Shown: in pieces, positions 55,697-64,000 of the stretch
Layout: each line of letters opens with the position of its first letter
How positions within the stretch are numbered: the stretch's first letter is position 1
Source of the DNA: Polynucleobacter sp. AP-Sving-400A-A2
Lineage (GTDB): Bacteria > Pseudomonadota > Gammaproteobacteria > Burkholderiales > Burkholderiaceae
DNA: 64,000 nucleotides
Direction: 5' to 3'
Assembly: GCF_018688155.1 (NCBI RefSeq)
Contig: NZ_CP061312.1
Span: 1,674,001-1,738,000, forward strand
Made by a program: the position numbers and the translations under genes
The notes under the pieces: generated by a model
Seen by the model: the letters and a program-made list of their open reading frames with translations, nothing else
The model's database searches: none
Told to the model about the DNA's origin: nothing

Positions 55697-56791
55697 TTAA
55701 GCAATATTCGCTTTAGCTAACTCAGCCAAGCGGTCGCGCTCCTGCAACACCGCGTCGGACTCAACACCTAAACTCCAACCAGAAAGATGCTGCTGGGCGA
55801 TGTCGTACATCGCATCGATCCACTTTGGATTGCTATTTAAGCAAGGGATGTAGCGGTAGTCTTTACCGCCATGCTCCAAAAAGATCTCACGTGCCTCCAT
55901 TGCAATCTCTTCTAAGGTTTCTAAGCAATCTGCCGGAAATCCTGGGCAAAAAATATCGACTCGTTTACAACCTGCTGCACCCAACTCTTCAATCATCGGA
56001 GCCGTATAAGGCTTGAGCCACTCCGCTTTACCAAAGCGAGATTGAAAAGTGACTAAGTATTGTCCAGGCTCTAGGCCTAATGACTCACCAAGTAGGCGGC
56101 CAGTTTTCAAGCACTCACAATGGTAGGGATCGCCCTTCATTAGATTGCGCTTGGGTAGGCCGTGGAAAGACATCACAAAGCGATCACCTGCAGCAAAATC
56201 TGGCCGACCATCTTTATCCCATGCGCCAAGTACTTGATCACGTAATGCCGAAATATAGGCAGGGTTGTCGTGATAGTACTTAATCAAACGTAACTCCGGT
56301 TGATTGCGCCAAGTACCCAATACGCGAAACACTTCATCAAAACTCGACGCAGTAGTAGTGGCCGAATATTGTGGATACAGCGGTAGCAACAATAGACGCT
56401 CCATACCCTGTGCCTGTAAGGATTCCAAGGCTTGCTGAGTTGAAGGTTCGCCATAACGCATGGCTAAATCTACCAACACGACTTGACCGTGATTGGCGAA
56501 TTTCTCACCCAACTCTTTTGCCTGTAGGCGGGAGTAATGCATCAATGGAGAACCCAATTTTGGCAACCAAATAGAAGCGTATTTCTTTGCAGACGCACCA
56601 CTACGAATCGGCAAAATAATACCGTTCAAGATGCACCACCAAATAATGCGGGGAATTTCTACAACGCGTGGATCAGATAGAAATTCTTTGAGATAGACTC
56701 TGACTGCCTTAGCCGTTGGAGCAGAAGGAGTACCCAGGTTGAGCAATAACACTGCTGTCTTAGAGGGGCGTAGGTGAGGATTTTGATTCAA
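55697..56791 (-). CDS. hemH: Ferrochelatase
   Basis: Inserts Fe2+ into protoporphyrin IX, the last step of heme synthesis. The 364-residue product has the N-terminal VLLLNLGTPSAPTAKAVRVYL (about residues 14-34), the FLSDPRVVEIPR segment, SFHGLPKRNL with the catalytic His near residue 208, and the TFQSRFGKAEWLKPYT segment with C-terminal GFPADCLETLEEI. Location between hrcA and grpE is a recurrent betaproteobacterial arrangement. It probably shares transcription with hrcA (45-base gap). Confidence 0.95.
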   Translation of the reverse strand: MNQNPHLRPSKTAVLLLNLGTPSAPTAKAVRVYLKEFLSDPRVVEIPRIIWWCILNGIILPIRSGASAKKYASIWLPKLGSPLMHYSRLQAKELGEKFANHGQVVLVDLAMRYGEPSTQQALESLQAQGMERLLLLPLYPQYSATTTASSFDEVFRVLGTWRNQPELRLIKYYHDNPAYISALRDQVLGAWDKDGRPDFAAGDRFVMSFHGLPKRNLMKGDPYHCECLKTGRLLGESLGLEPGQYLVTFQSRFGKAEWLKPYTAPMIEELGAAGCKRVDIFCPGFPADCLETLEEIAMEAREIFLEHGGKDYRYIPCLNSNPKWIDAMYDIAQQHLSGWSLGVESDAVLQERDRLAELAKANIA

Positions 56792-56836
56792 GGAAGATCC
56801 GTCTTTATTAAAGAGAGCTAAAAGATATAAACATGA

Positions 56837-57859
56837 CTAAAAACTGCTTGGCGAACTTAATGCGCCCGATAACAACTTAGAGGTGATGTCGACAATCGGA
56901 ATCACCCGATCGTATGCCATGCGAGTAGGCCCAATCACACCAAGGGTTCCAACGATCTGGCCATCCACACTGTATGGCGCACTGATGACCGCCAAATCTT
57001 CATAAGGCAGCAAATCACTTTCGCCGCCAATAAAGATTTGAATGCCATCGGCATGACTAGAAACATCCAACAACTGCATGAGGAACGACTTTTGCTCGAG
57101 CATATCGAACATCTTGCGCAGCTTATCCAAATTAGTACTGAGATCGCCAACATTCAGTAAGCGTCGCTCACCTGATAGCAACATATCTCCTTGTCCCATT
57201 CCGTAATCACTTACGCCGCTGTGCAATGCCAGAGCCATCAGCCCAGAGATATCGCTTCGCAAATTATCCAAATCAGAGGCAAGGTGCGCACGCACCTCTG
57301 CAAAACTCTTGCCGGCAAACTGAGTATTGATGTAATTTCCAGCCTCAACTAGCTGACTTGGGGTGTAGTCCTGCGAGGTTGGGAGTATGCGGTTTTGAAC
57401 ATCGCCTTCAGGTGTGACCATAATGAGCAGGATTTTGCCCTCACCCAGCCTCAAGAATTCAATATGCTTAAAGACCTGAGCCCGCTTGGGCGTCATCACC
57501 ACCCCGGCAAAATGAGTCAAATTAGACAGAATTTGCGCGGCGGAATTCAGCACCCTTTGGGGCGAATCTGGCAACAGACCCTTTTCCATCTCGCGGGCGG
57601 CAATTTCTTCTAGAGGGCGAACGGTCACCATCGTATCTACAAACAGGCGATAGCCCCTTGGGGTTGGGATGCGGCCAGCTGAGGTGTGGGGGCTGGTTAC
57701 CAAGCCCATTTCCTCTAAATCTGCCATGATATTGCGAATCGTAGCCGCGGAAAGATCCAATCCCGAGAATCGAGATAGGGTACGTGAGCCAATAGGCTGC
57801 CCCTCTTCGATATAGCGCTCGATGAGGGTTTTCAGTAAGGCGCGGGAACGATCATCCAT
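56837..57859 (-). CDS. hrcA: Heat-inducible transcription repressor HrcA
   Basis: A 340-residue repressor that binds CIRCE operators of chaperone genes. The N-terminal winged-helix region (about residues 1-90) has [21 protein letters not shown]... and the [28 protein letters not shown] motif, split here to keep it short; the rest is a GAF-like dimer domain ending [18 protein letters not shown] saw no CIRCE inverted repeat (TTAGCACTC-N9-GAGTGCTAA) at grpE, dnaK or hrcA, so its targets, perhaps groE, lie outside. TAAAAT is 10 bases before the ATG. It is divergent from nadK. Confidence 0.94.
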   Translation of the reverse strand: MDDRSRALLKTLIERYIEEGQPIGSRTLSRFSGLDLSAATIRNIMADLEEMGLVTSPHTSAGRIPTPRGYRLFVDTMVTVRPLEEIAAREMEKGLLPDSPQRVLNSAAQILSNLTHFAGVVMTPKRAQVFKHIEFLRLGEGKILLIMVTPEGDVQNRILPTSQDYTPSQLVEAGNYINTQFAGKSFAEVRAHLASDLDNLRSDISGLMALALHSGVSDYGMGQGDMLLSGERRLLNVGDLSTNLDKLRKMFDMLEQKSFLMQLLDVSSHADGIQIFIGGESDLLPYEDLAVISAPYSVDGQIVGTLGVIGPTRMAYDRVIPIVDITSKLLSGALSSPSSF

Positions 57860-57896
57860 GGTGGAAGGGATTTTATGCGTATGGTTTAATCGTTAT

Positions 57897-58802
57897 ATGT
57901 TAAGCCCATCCCCAAATTCCAGCAAAAAGGCCTTTAGCCGGGTTGCACTTGTCGGCAAATATCAGGCTGACGGCATCCAAGAGCATCTTAAGGACCTGGC
58001 GGTGCTACTTGGCCAGCAAGGCTGTGAGGTCTATATAGAGAGTTCCACTGCCAGCCACTTAAGCCTAAGCGCCTACCCGATCAAAAAAGTAGAGGAGTTT
58101 GCGGGAACCATTGATTTAGCAGTAGTTTTGGGTGGTGACGGAACAATGCTGGGAATTGGGCGTCAACTGGCGGGCAGCAATGTCCCCCTCGTTGGCATCA
58201 ATATGGGTCGCTTAGGCTATATGACCGACATCCCCATTCAGAACGTTGAAATAGTTTTGCCGCAAATTATTGCTGGTGACTACGAAGCCGATACTAGAAC
58301 ACTACTTGATGCGGTGGTGATGCGTGATGGCAAAAAAATAAATCAAGCCCTCGCCCTCAATGATGTTGTAGTTAATCGTTCCGGAATATCTGGAATGGTC
58401 GAGCTTGCAGTGCGCGTCAACGGTTCATTTATGTATAACCAGCGATCAGACGGCTTAATTGTGTCTACCCCTACCGGCTCAACAGCATATGCCCTCTCCG
58501 CTGGCGGACCGATTCTGCATCCACGGGTCGCCGGAATTCTATTGGCGCCGATTGCGCCACACTCCTTATCTAATCGCCCCATCGTCTTACCGCAAGATAT
58601 TCTGGTGAGCATTGAGGTGGTTGATGGCAGAGAAGTCATTGTGAACTTTGACATGCAATCACAAACGCATTTGCACTCCGGTGACATCGTTGAAGTCAGT
58701 CAATCCGAAAAAACTATCACCCTACTTCACCCTCGCAGTCATAGTGACTACAAAACTTTGCGCGAGAAGTTACATTGGAATGAGTACCCATCGACATTCT
58801 GA
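57897..58802 (+). CDS. nadK: NAD kinase
   Basis: Phosphorylates NAD to NADP using ATP. The 301-residue product has [17 protein letters not shown] (GGDG near residues 79-82), the conserved NDVVVNRSG segment and [19 protein letters not shown] at 57897 is chosen: a longer reading frame overlaps the divergent hrcA start, and the product [19 protein letters not shown] leads directly into the fold. TTTAAT lies 6 bases before the ATG, suggesting little or no leader. recN follows after 26 bases, the common nadK-recN order. Confidence 0.95.
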   Translation: MLSPSPNSSKKAFSRVALVGKYQADGIQEHLKDLAVLLGQQGCEVYIESSTASHLSLSAYPIKKVEEFAGTIDLAVVLGGDGTMLGIGRQLAGSNVPLVGINMGRLGYMTDIPIQNVEIVLPQIIAGDYEADTRTLLDAVVMRDGKKINQALALNDVVVNRSGISGMVELAVRVNGSFMYNQRSDGLIVSTPTGSTAYALSAGGPILHPRVAGILLAPIAPHSLSNRPIVLPQDILVSIEVVDGREVIVNFDMQSQTHLHSGDIVEVSQSEKTITLLHPRSHSDYKTLREKLHWNEYPSTF

Positions 58803-58828
58803 TGTCGAATTTTTTGGTACGCTAAACC

Positions 58829-60499
58829 ATGCTACAAACACTATCGCTTCGCGACTTTGTCATTGTTGATCAGCTAGAGCTGGACTTTTCCTCTGGGTTT
58901 ACAGTCTTAACTGGTGAAACAGGTGCCGGTAAATCTATCCTCTTAGATGCTCTCAGCTTGGTATTAGGTGAACGTGCAGATAGCAGCCAAATTCGTGAAG
59001 GCTGCAACCGCGCAGAAATTAGCGCCCTCTTTCGGATCGATGTGCAACAAATTGAACATTTCAATCAATGGCTCGATGAGCAAGGCTTTCCACTGGAAGA
59101 CGATGGGCAAAGTCTTTTACTGAAAAGAACTGTAGAAGCCAATGGCCGTAGCCGCGCCTTCATTAATGGCAGTGTAGCAACCTTGGTACAACTACGAGAA
59201 GCAGGCGATCAGTTAGTGGATATTCATGGTCAACATGCACATCAACTACTGCTCAAAGGTGGCGCGCAACGTGAACTACTGGATCGCCACGCCAACCAGC
59301 TAGATCTGGTTACTGAGGTCTCCCAATTATTTAAAACTCTGAATGAATCGCGTCGTAGACTCGAGCAAGCTGAAAATGCCGGGCAAGATATTGAACGCGA
59401 GCGCGAGCGTTTGGAATGGCAATTAGAGGAACTCACTGAACTCTCTCCGCAAGAAGGTGAATGGACCACCATTCAAGGTGAACATGCTCGCCTAGCGAAT
59501 GGCGCAAAAATTATGAGCGGCTGCCAAGAAGCAATTGATGCTCTGAGCGATGCGGATAACTCTGTCGAATCTACCCTTTCTAAGGCTAGCGCCAATATCA
59601 GCGCCCTAGCCGAACATGACTCCGCACTCATTGAGATCAGCCAAGCCTTAGAGTCAGCCCAAATTCAGATAGATGAAGCGGTGCATGGCCTCAATCGGTA
59701 TTTACAAAAACTGGATTTAGATCCTGCGCGCCTCAGCGAAGTGGAGGAGCGAATGCAAGCGCTGCATGGTGCAGCCAGAAAATACCGCACCGAAGCAGAT
59801 GACTTACCAAAGCTTCTTTTAGATACTATCGAGCGCTTAGAGGCATTAACTGCCTCACAAAATATAGAGGCCTTGCGCGAGAGGGTAAAACAAGAAGAGC
59901 TTGCCTATCTCAAGCAAGCAAAGCAACTATCACAAAAACGTAACAAGGCTGCGCAAGATTTGGGTCAGCAAGTTACTACAGCAATGCAGGATCTCTCGAT
60001 GGCGGGCGGGCAACTGGAGATTGCCTTGCTACCTTTGGCCGAAGGTGGCGCCCATGGTCTTGAGCAAATTGAGTTTCTAGTTGCCGGTCACGCTGGAAGC
60101 ACTCCGCGCTCATTAGCTAAAGTCGCTTCCGGCGGTGAGTTAGCGCGTATTAGCTTAGCTATTAGCGTCATCACTAGTAAAGCGTCCTTTACACCTACGC
60201 TGATATTTGATGAAGTCGATGCCGGTATTGGCGGCGCTGTTGCAGAGACGGTTGGAAAGTTGTTGCGGCAACTTGGTGAGTCACATCAAATTCTGTGTGT
60301 GACCCACTTGCCACAAGTGGCTGCGCAAGGTAATCACCATCTCAAAGTCAGCAAATCTCAGGCGGGTGATAAAACCCTCTCTCAGGTGACGCCACTTGGA
60401 AGGCCTGAGCGAGTAGAGGAAGTTGCGCGCATGCTGGGCGGAGCAACCATTACCGACACTACACGCCGACATGCTCGCGAGCTACTGGAGCAAAACTAA
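58829..60499 (+). CDS. recN: DNA repair protein RecN
   Basis: An SMC-like ATPase acting in double-strand break repair. The 556-residue product has Walker A in TGETGAGKSILLDALSLVLG (residues 28-47), a central coiled coil (about residues 155-370), the ABC signature ASGGELARISLAI near residue 432 and Walker B LIFDEVDAGIGG near residue 459. The family start MLQTLSLRDFVIVDQLELDF fits ATG at 58829. TGGTACGCT upstream could be an extended -10 box 5 bases before the ATG. Its stop overlaps the convergent glnE stop by 4 bases. Confidence 0.95.
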   Translation: MLQTLSLRDFVIVDQLELDFSSGFTVLTGETGAGKSILLDALSLVLGERADSSQIREGCNRAEISALFRIDVQQIEHFNQWLDEQGFPLEDDGQSLLLKRTVEANGRSRAFINGSVATLVQLREAGDQLVDIHGQHAHQLLLKGGAQRELLDRHANQLDLVTEVSQLFKTLNESRRRLEQAENAGQDIERERERLEWQLEELTELSPQEGEWTTIQGEHARLANGAKIMSGCQEAIDALSDADNSVESTLSKASANISALAEHDSALIEISQALESAQIQIDEAVHGLNRYLQKLDLDPARLSEVEERMQALHGAARKYRTEADDLPKLLLDTIERLEALTASQNIEALRERVKQEELAYLKQAKQLSQKRNKAAQDLGQQVTTAMQDLSMAGGQLEIALLPLAEGGAHGLEQIEFLVAGHAGSTPRSLAKVASGGELARISLAISVITSKASFTPTLIFDEVDAGIGGAVAETVGKLLRQLGESHQILCVTHLPQVAAQGNHHLKVSKSQAGDKTLSQVTPLGRPERVEEVARMLGGATITDTTRRHARELLEQN

Positions 60500-63321
60500 G
60501 CTGGTTCAGCGTCCGAAGAGGCCAGAAATATTTCTTGCCACAAAGCCAGCACTACCTCTCTTGCTTGAACCAGTTGCGGTTCAAGCTCCAAATCTACCCG
60601 CGTCTTTTCTGCACCATCTAAACGTAAGCGGTGTTGACGCGCCCGAAGCAAGCGATAGGCATCTCCTACCTCTTGCGCTATTGTAGTTTGAATTAAGCCT
60701 GCCTCTCCAGTAATCCGAAGTAAAGCGATGTTTCCTAGATTACCAATCAGCTGTGGGTAGGTGTTTGAGAATGCCAGGACTAAAAATTGCACGATAAATT
60801 CAATATCCACCATGCCGCCGGCATCATGCTTCAAATCAAAGTCAGGGCTAGGATTTGGATGTCCGGCATGAACCTTGCGACGCATTTCTAAAATCTCATG
60901 GCGCAGTTGTCCAACATCACGCTTCTGACTTAAAACTTCAAATCGCACACCGTCAAAGAATTCTCCAACCACCCTGGATCCCGCCGAGAATCTAGCTCGC
61001 GTCAGAGCTTGATGCTCCCAAACCCATGCAGCGTTGCCACCCTCCCGCATCTGGTATTTTTTAAATGCATCAACACTTGTTACCAAAAAACCAGCGGAGC
61101 CATTGGGACGAAGACGTGTGTCAATTTCAAATAAGTTGCCAGCTGATGTGTAGGCAGTTAACCAGTTAATCATCCGCTTAGCGAGTAAGGCATAAATTTC
61201 TTGGGCAGCAAAATCAGTTTCTTCAGCCTGATATAAGAAAACCAAGTCTAAGTCGGAGGCATAGCCCAACTCTTTACCGCCCAACTTGCCATAAGAAATG
61301 ACTGCGAATGGCGCAGTCGTATCCAGCGGCAATGCAAACTTCTGAGCAACGCCAGGCCACACCCGCTCAAAAGTCGTCTGTAATATCAAGTCTGCCAAAG
61401 CAGATAGATGATCACTTACCTTCTCAACCGAAAGCTCGTGATCCATGCCAATTCCTAAGTCTGCGAGCAAAGTGATAAAGGTTTCGGTGTGATGGGTAAT
61501 GCGCAAAATATCCATCGCCTGCTCTGAGCCATCACCATCTGCCATCACATCATCCAGACGCATATTCAGAGTCGCTTTTACTTCCTGCCAATACTGTTCA
61601 GGATCTTCAATCAGGGCTTTCTCAGTACGCGAGTTGAGCAAATAATCCAAGAGATGAGGATGCCGAGTTAAATATTGCGCACCCCATTGAGAGGTCTTGA
61701 GCAAAGCCAATACATTTGATAGTGCCTGAGGATATTCAGACAAGATGGATAAATAGGCACTGCGCCTTGCAACTGCCTCTAACAAATCAAAAAAACGCAG
61801 CAAGGTTTGATCTGCGCTAATCACAATAGGCTGATCCACTTGCAAGCTCTCTGCAGCCTTGCGAATGAGGTTGTTGAAAATGATCCTGCTTTTTTCTGGT
61901 AACTGTCTTTGCTTAGAGCTGTCAGCCCAAGCCAACCAACGGGCTGCAGATTCTGGGAACAGCGTGGTATCAGGCTCCCAGCCTGCTGGCAAAGAGGTAT
62001 TGTCTAAGCGTACAGCATCATCGAGTACAAAAGCTTTTTCGAAATACTGGGCTACTGCCGTTTGGTGTTTATCGAGCTCAGATAAAAAACAGGTTTGCTC
62101 TTGAATCCGATCAGGGCCAGCCATGCTTGCTGCCAAACGAGTACGAGAACCCTCATCCTCGGGCAAATAGTGTGTCTGCTGATCCTCCCAAACCTGGATC
62201 CGATGCTCTAAGCGACGCAAGTAAACGTAAGCTGCCTTTAAATCATCAGCCTCCTGGGCAGGCAAAATACCTTGCTGCTTTACCAAGTCCAATACTTCTA
62301 AAGTGGGTCGAATACGAAAACGTGGGTCAGTGCCGCCACGCATCAATTGAAACATTTGCGCTAAGAACTCAATTTCGCGGATGCCGCCGCGGCCCAACTT
62401 AATATCCTTAGATCGACCGTGATGACTCGAGGAACGCTTCTCAGCCTCATGCTGTATCTGCCTATGCAATTCACGGATAGAGGCAATCACACCGTAGTCT
62501 AGATGGCGGCGATAAACAAAAGGACGAATCAGTTGATCGAGCTCACGCTCGCAATAAGCAAAGGAAGATGAGTCAGGTAAAGGCGAGATCAGCCTACCCT
62601 TAATCCAGGCGTAGCGCTCCCACTCCCTACCTTGTACCAATAGATATTCTTCGAGCATATCGAGACTGCAGACTAGGGGCCCAGAGTCTCCATTGGGCCT
62701 TAAGCGCATATCCACCCTAAATACAAATCCATTGGCATCATGCTCTGCCAATAATTTAATCAGGCGCTTACCCATTCGTGTAAACCACTCGTGATACGAC
62801 AGGCTCTTAGGTCCACCCTGAGTATCACCTTCGTGCTCATACAAAAAGATCAGGTCGATATCAGAAGATAGGTTGAGCTCCAACCCACCTAACTTACCCA
62901 TACCCACCACCATTAAAGGCATCTCTGAGTCTGTGACCTGGCTCCATGGCAGGCCAAAACGATGCTGCTGATCTTCTCGAATATAGGCAATCGAAAGGGC
63001 TACCGCCGCCTCAGCAAAATGACTCAGCGCATGAGTTACCTCACTGAGATCGGCCATACCATTGAGGTCTCGGAAGGCAATCCAGAGCATGAGACGTTGC
63101 CTAGCCAGCCTTAGATCCGTCATAAACTGAGCCTCATCTTGCTCGGGTGCGGCTAATGCATCTCGGCAAGGACTCAATAGATCCTCAATTCCAATCACAT
63201 CCACTTTTTGGGCGCCCTGAGTCCGAAGCCAATCAACCCAATCAGGGTGGGAGTTGAGCCAGCGTTGCACGTAGCTGGAGTGCTGCTTTAGAAATTCAAT
63301 TTGGGCGGCAAAATCAGTCAT
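60496..63321 (-). CDS. glnE: Bifunctional glutamine synthetase adenylyltransferase/deadenylase
   Basis: Adds and removes AMP on glutamine synthetase in response to PII and glutamine. The 941-residue product has two nucleotidyltransferase domains: the N-terminal, deadenylylating one with GMGKLGGLELNLSSDIDLIF near residues 140-160, and the C-terminal, adenylylating one with GKLGGKELGYASDLDLVFLY near residues 678-697. Helical linkers follow each. Size is close to E. coli GlnE (946). It is divergent from the YhdP-like gene, with 79 bases between starts. Confidence 0.95.
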   Translation of the reverse strand: MTDFAAQIEFLKQHSSYVQRWLNSHPDWVDWLRTQGAQKVDVIGIEDLLSPCRDALAAPEQDEAQFMTDLRLARQRLMLWIAFRDLNGMADLSEVTHALSHFAEAAVALSIAYIREDQQHRFGLPWSQVTDSEMPLMVVGMGKLGGLELNLSSDIDLIFLYEHEGDTQGGPKSLSYHEWFTRMGKRLIKLLAEHDANGFVFRVDMRLRPNGDSGPLVCSLDMLEEYLLVQGREWERYAWIKGRLISPLPDSSSFAYCERELDQLIRPFVYRRHLDYGVIASIRELHRQIQHEAEKRSSSHHGRSKDIKLGRGGIREIEFLAQMFQLMRGGTDPRFRIRPTLEVLDLVKQQGILPAQEADDLKAAYVYLRRLEHRIQVWEDQQTHYLPEDEGSRTRLAASMAGPDRIQEQTCFLSELDKHQTAVAQYFEKAFVLDDAVRLDNTSLPAGWEPDTTLFPESAARWLAWADSSKQRQLPEKSRIIFNNLIRKAAESLQVDQPIVISADQTLLRFFDLLEAVARRSAYLSILSEYPQALSNVLALLKTSQWGAQYLTRHPHLLDYLLNSRTEKALIEDPEQYWQEVKATLNMRLDDVMADGDGSEQAMDILRITHHTETFITLLADLGIGMDHELSVEKVSDHLSALADLILQTTFERVWPGVAQKFALPLDTTAPFAVISYGKLGGKELGYASDLDLVFLYQAEETDFAAQEIYALLAKRMINWLTAYTSAGNLFEIDTRLRPNGSAGFLVTSVDAFKKYQMREGGNAAWVWEHQALTRARFSAGSRVVGEFFDGVRFEVLSQKRDVGQLRHEILEMRRKVHAGHPNPSPDFDLKHDAGGMVDIEFIVQFLVLAFSNTYPQLIGNLGNIALLRITGEAGLIQTTIAQEVGDAYRLLRARQHRLRLDGAEKTRVDLELEPQLVQAREVVLALWQEIFLASSDAEPA

Positions 63322-63363
63322 TTCTCCATCTTAATCCGACTCTCGACTCAAACTTGCAGAAGC

Positions 63364-63393
63364 TTGGCGATCACCTAATAGCTGACGGATAAT
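63364..63393 (+). promoter_or_regulatory. Predicted promoter of the YhdP-like gene, leaderless
   Basis: TTGGCG (63364-63369) and GATAAT (63388-63393) are 18 bases apart. The -10 box ends 7 bases before the ATG at 63401, so the transcript should start at or next to the start codon. No ribosome binding site precedes the ATG. Confidence 0.55.
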
Positions 63394-63400
63394 AGAGTCC

Positions 63401-64000
63401 ATGCTTGTAAATATCATCTGGACTCGCCTGCTGAGCGTGCTTCAAAAACGTCCTCTAGGTTCTGGTGGTCGCTGGCGTAAGCGCGCCCTCATTCTTGCAG
63501 GCGTCACAGTGGCTTTTTTTGTATTAGGCCATCTTGGGGTGCGTTTTGTTTTGTGGCCACAGATTGAGAAATCAAAGCCCACTATTGAGCGCTTAATGAG
63601 TGCTCGCTTAGGGACGAATGTCACGATGGATGATGTCCAGGTATCTTGGACTGGAATTCGGCCAAGCTTTGCGATTCAAGGATTACGATTCAATAGCGCA
63701 AATACTCCCACACCGCCCTTGCTCATTGAAAGTATCAGCGGGCAACTCAGTTGGCTTTCTTTCTATTATTTAGCACCCTATTTTCACGAGATCACTATTG
63801 AGCGGGCTCAGCTATACGCGCAGCGCGATGCAAAAGGCAACGTTTCCATTGCCGGAATTCCGATTCAAGGCGATGCCGATAATTTTTCAACCGGAAACTG
63901 GTTGCTCGCTCAAAACAATATTCAGGTTAACAATGCCAAAATTTATTGGGAAGACCAACAAAGTCGAAAGCTAAAAACTACTATTGACATTCAAAGCTTC
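63401..64000 (+). CDS. YhdP/AsmA-like envelope protein, 5' part
   Basis: The first 200 codons of a long open frame that runs off the window without a stop. After a basic N-terminus (RWRKR, residues 25-29) comes a single membrane helix at about residues 30-50 (LILAGVTVAFFVLGHLGVRF), then a periplasmic beta-rich stretch with MDDVQVSWTGIRPSFAIQGL, a pattern typical of the AsmA-like YhdP/TamB superfamily of lipid-transport bridge proteins. In betaproteobacteria a YhdP gene commonly adjoins glnE. Full length is expected to exceed 1200 residues. The start is ATG at 63401. Confidence 0.8.
   Translation, partial: MLVNIIWTRLLSVLQKRPLGSGGRWRKRALILAGVTVAFFVLGHLGVRFVLWPQIEKSKPTIERLMSARLGTNVTMDDVQVSWTGIRPSFAIQGLRFNSANTPTPPLLIESISGQLSWLSFYYLAPYFHEITIERAQLYAQRDAKGNVSIAGIPIQGDADNFSTGNWLLAQNNIQVNNAKIYWEDQQSRKLKTTIDIQSF

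Noticed and set aside
1..64000. CRISPR arrays, insertion sequences, prophage, toxin-antitoxin or defence genes, tRNA and rRNA genes
   Set aside because: No regularly spaced repeats, transposase or integrase motifs, cloverleaf sequences or defence-type domains were seen. Gene content is uniformly housekeeping, with similar base composition throughout.

Overview
The window looks like a continuous piece of core chromosome from a free-living freshwater betaproteobacterium of the family Burkholderiaceae, most likely Polynucleobacter or a close relative. This rests on moderate GC content, very tight gene packing, gene orders typical of betaproteobacteria (ribF-ileS-lspA-coaBC-dut; hrcA-hemH-grpE-dnaK-dnaJ divergent from nadK-recN; thrB next to uvrD and valS), a kinase-fold ThrB, and tripartite-tricarboxylate (Tct/Bug) transport proteins. 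The genus call is an inference from gene content. No similarity search was run.

Layout. 0-8.5 kb: an exported protein of unknown function, homoserine kinase thrB, a membrane protein, uvrD helicase, valS and galU. 8.5-18.6 kb: a tusA-like gene overlapping alaS, a tctB-tctA transporter pair, glnS, an NAD-binding epimerase-like gene, a ferredoxin-FNR reductase and argD. 18.6-24.9 kb: ispH, an FKBP-type isomerase, radC, the ribosomal pair rpmB-rpmG, a fatty-acid desaturase, an RsmB-type methyltransferase and purN. 24.9-31 kb: the ribF-ileS-lspA-coaBC-dut operon. 31-33 kb: an orphan Bug-type binding protein divergent from a fumarylacetoacetase-fold hydrolase. 33-38 kb: clpS-clpA, a cold-shock gene, a DUF192 protein, an exported alpha/beta hydrolase and ppnP. 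38-46.4 kb: argF-argG, a DUF3579 gene, rpsT, murJ, a SirB1-type gene, dedA, miaA and purM. 46.4-51.7 kb: a co-directional run of AI-2E transporter, hda, a HAD hydrolase, pcnB, folK and panB. 51.7-60.5 kb: dnaJ, dnaK, grpE, hemH, hrcA, then nadK and recN. 60.5-64 kb: glnE and the 5' part of a YhdP/AsmA-like gene that runs off the window.

Functional themes are translation (four aminoacyl-tRNA synthetases, three ribosomal proteins, miaA, rRNA methylation), proteostasis (DnaK-DnaJ-GrpE with HrcA, ClpA-ClpS, FKBP), cofactor and nucleotide synthesis (ribF, coaBC, panB, folK, nadK, hemH, purN, purM, dut) and arginine synthesis (argD, argF, argG). Two consensus heat-shock (sigma-32) promoters precede grpE and dnaK. 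Several strong hairpin terminators, mostly between convergent genes, mark transcription units.

No CRISPR array, insertion sequence, phage gene, integrase, rRNA or tRNA gene was seen, and no stretch over 300 bases lacks a gene; the longest is the 285-base clpS-csp interval. I found no candidate for a wholly new multi-gene system. The most unusual signals are regulatory. Many start codons lie only 5-9 bases downstream of a -10-like hexamer, which predicts leaderless mRNAs. Two divergent gene pairs share symmetrical or overlapping -10 boxes. A perfect 10-bp stem sits in the dnaK-dnaJ spacer.
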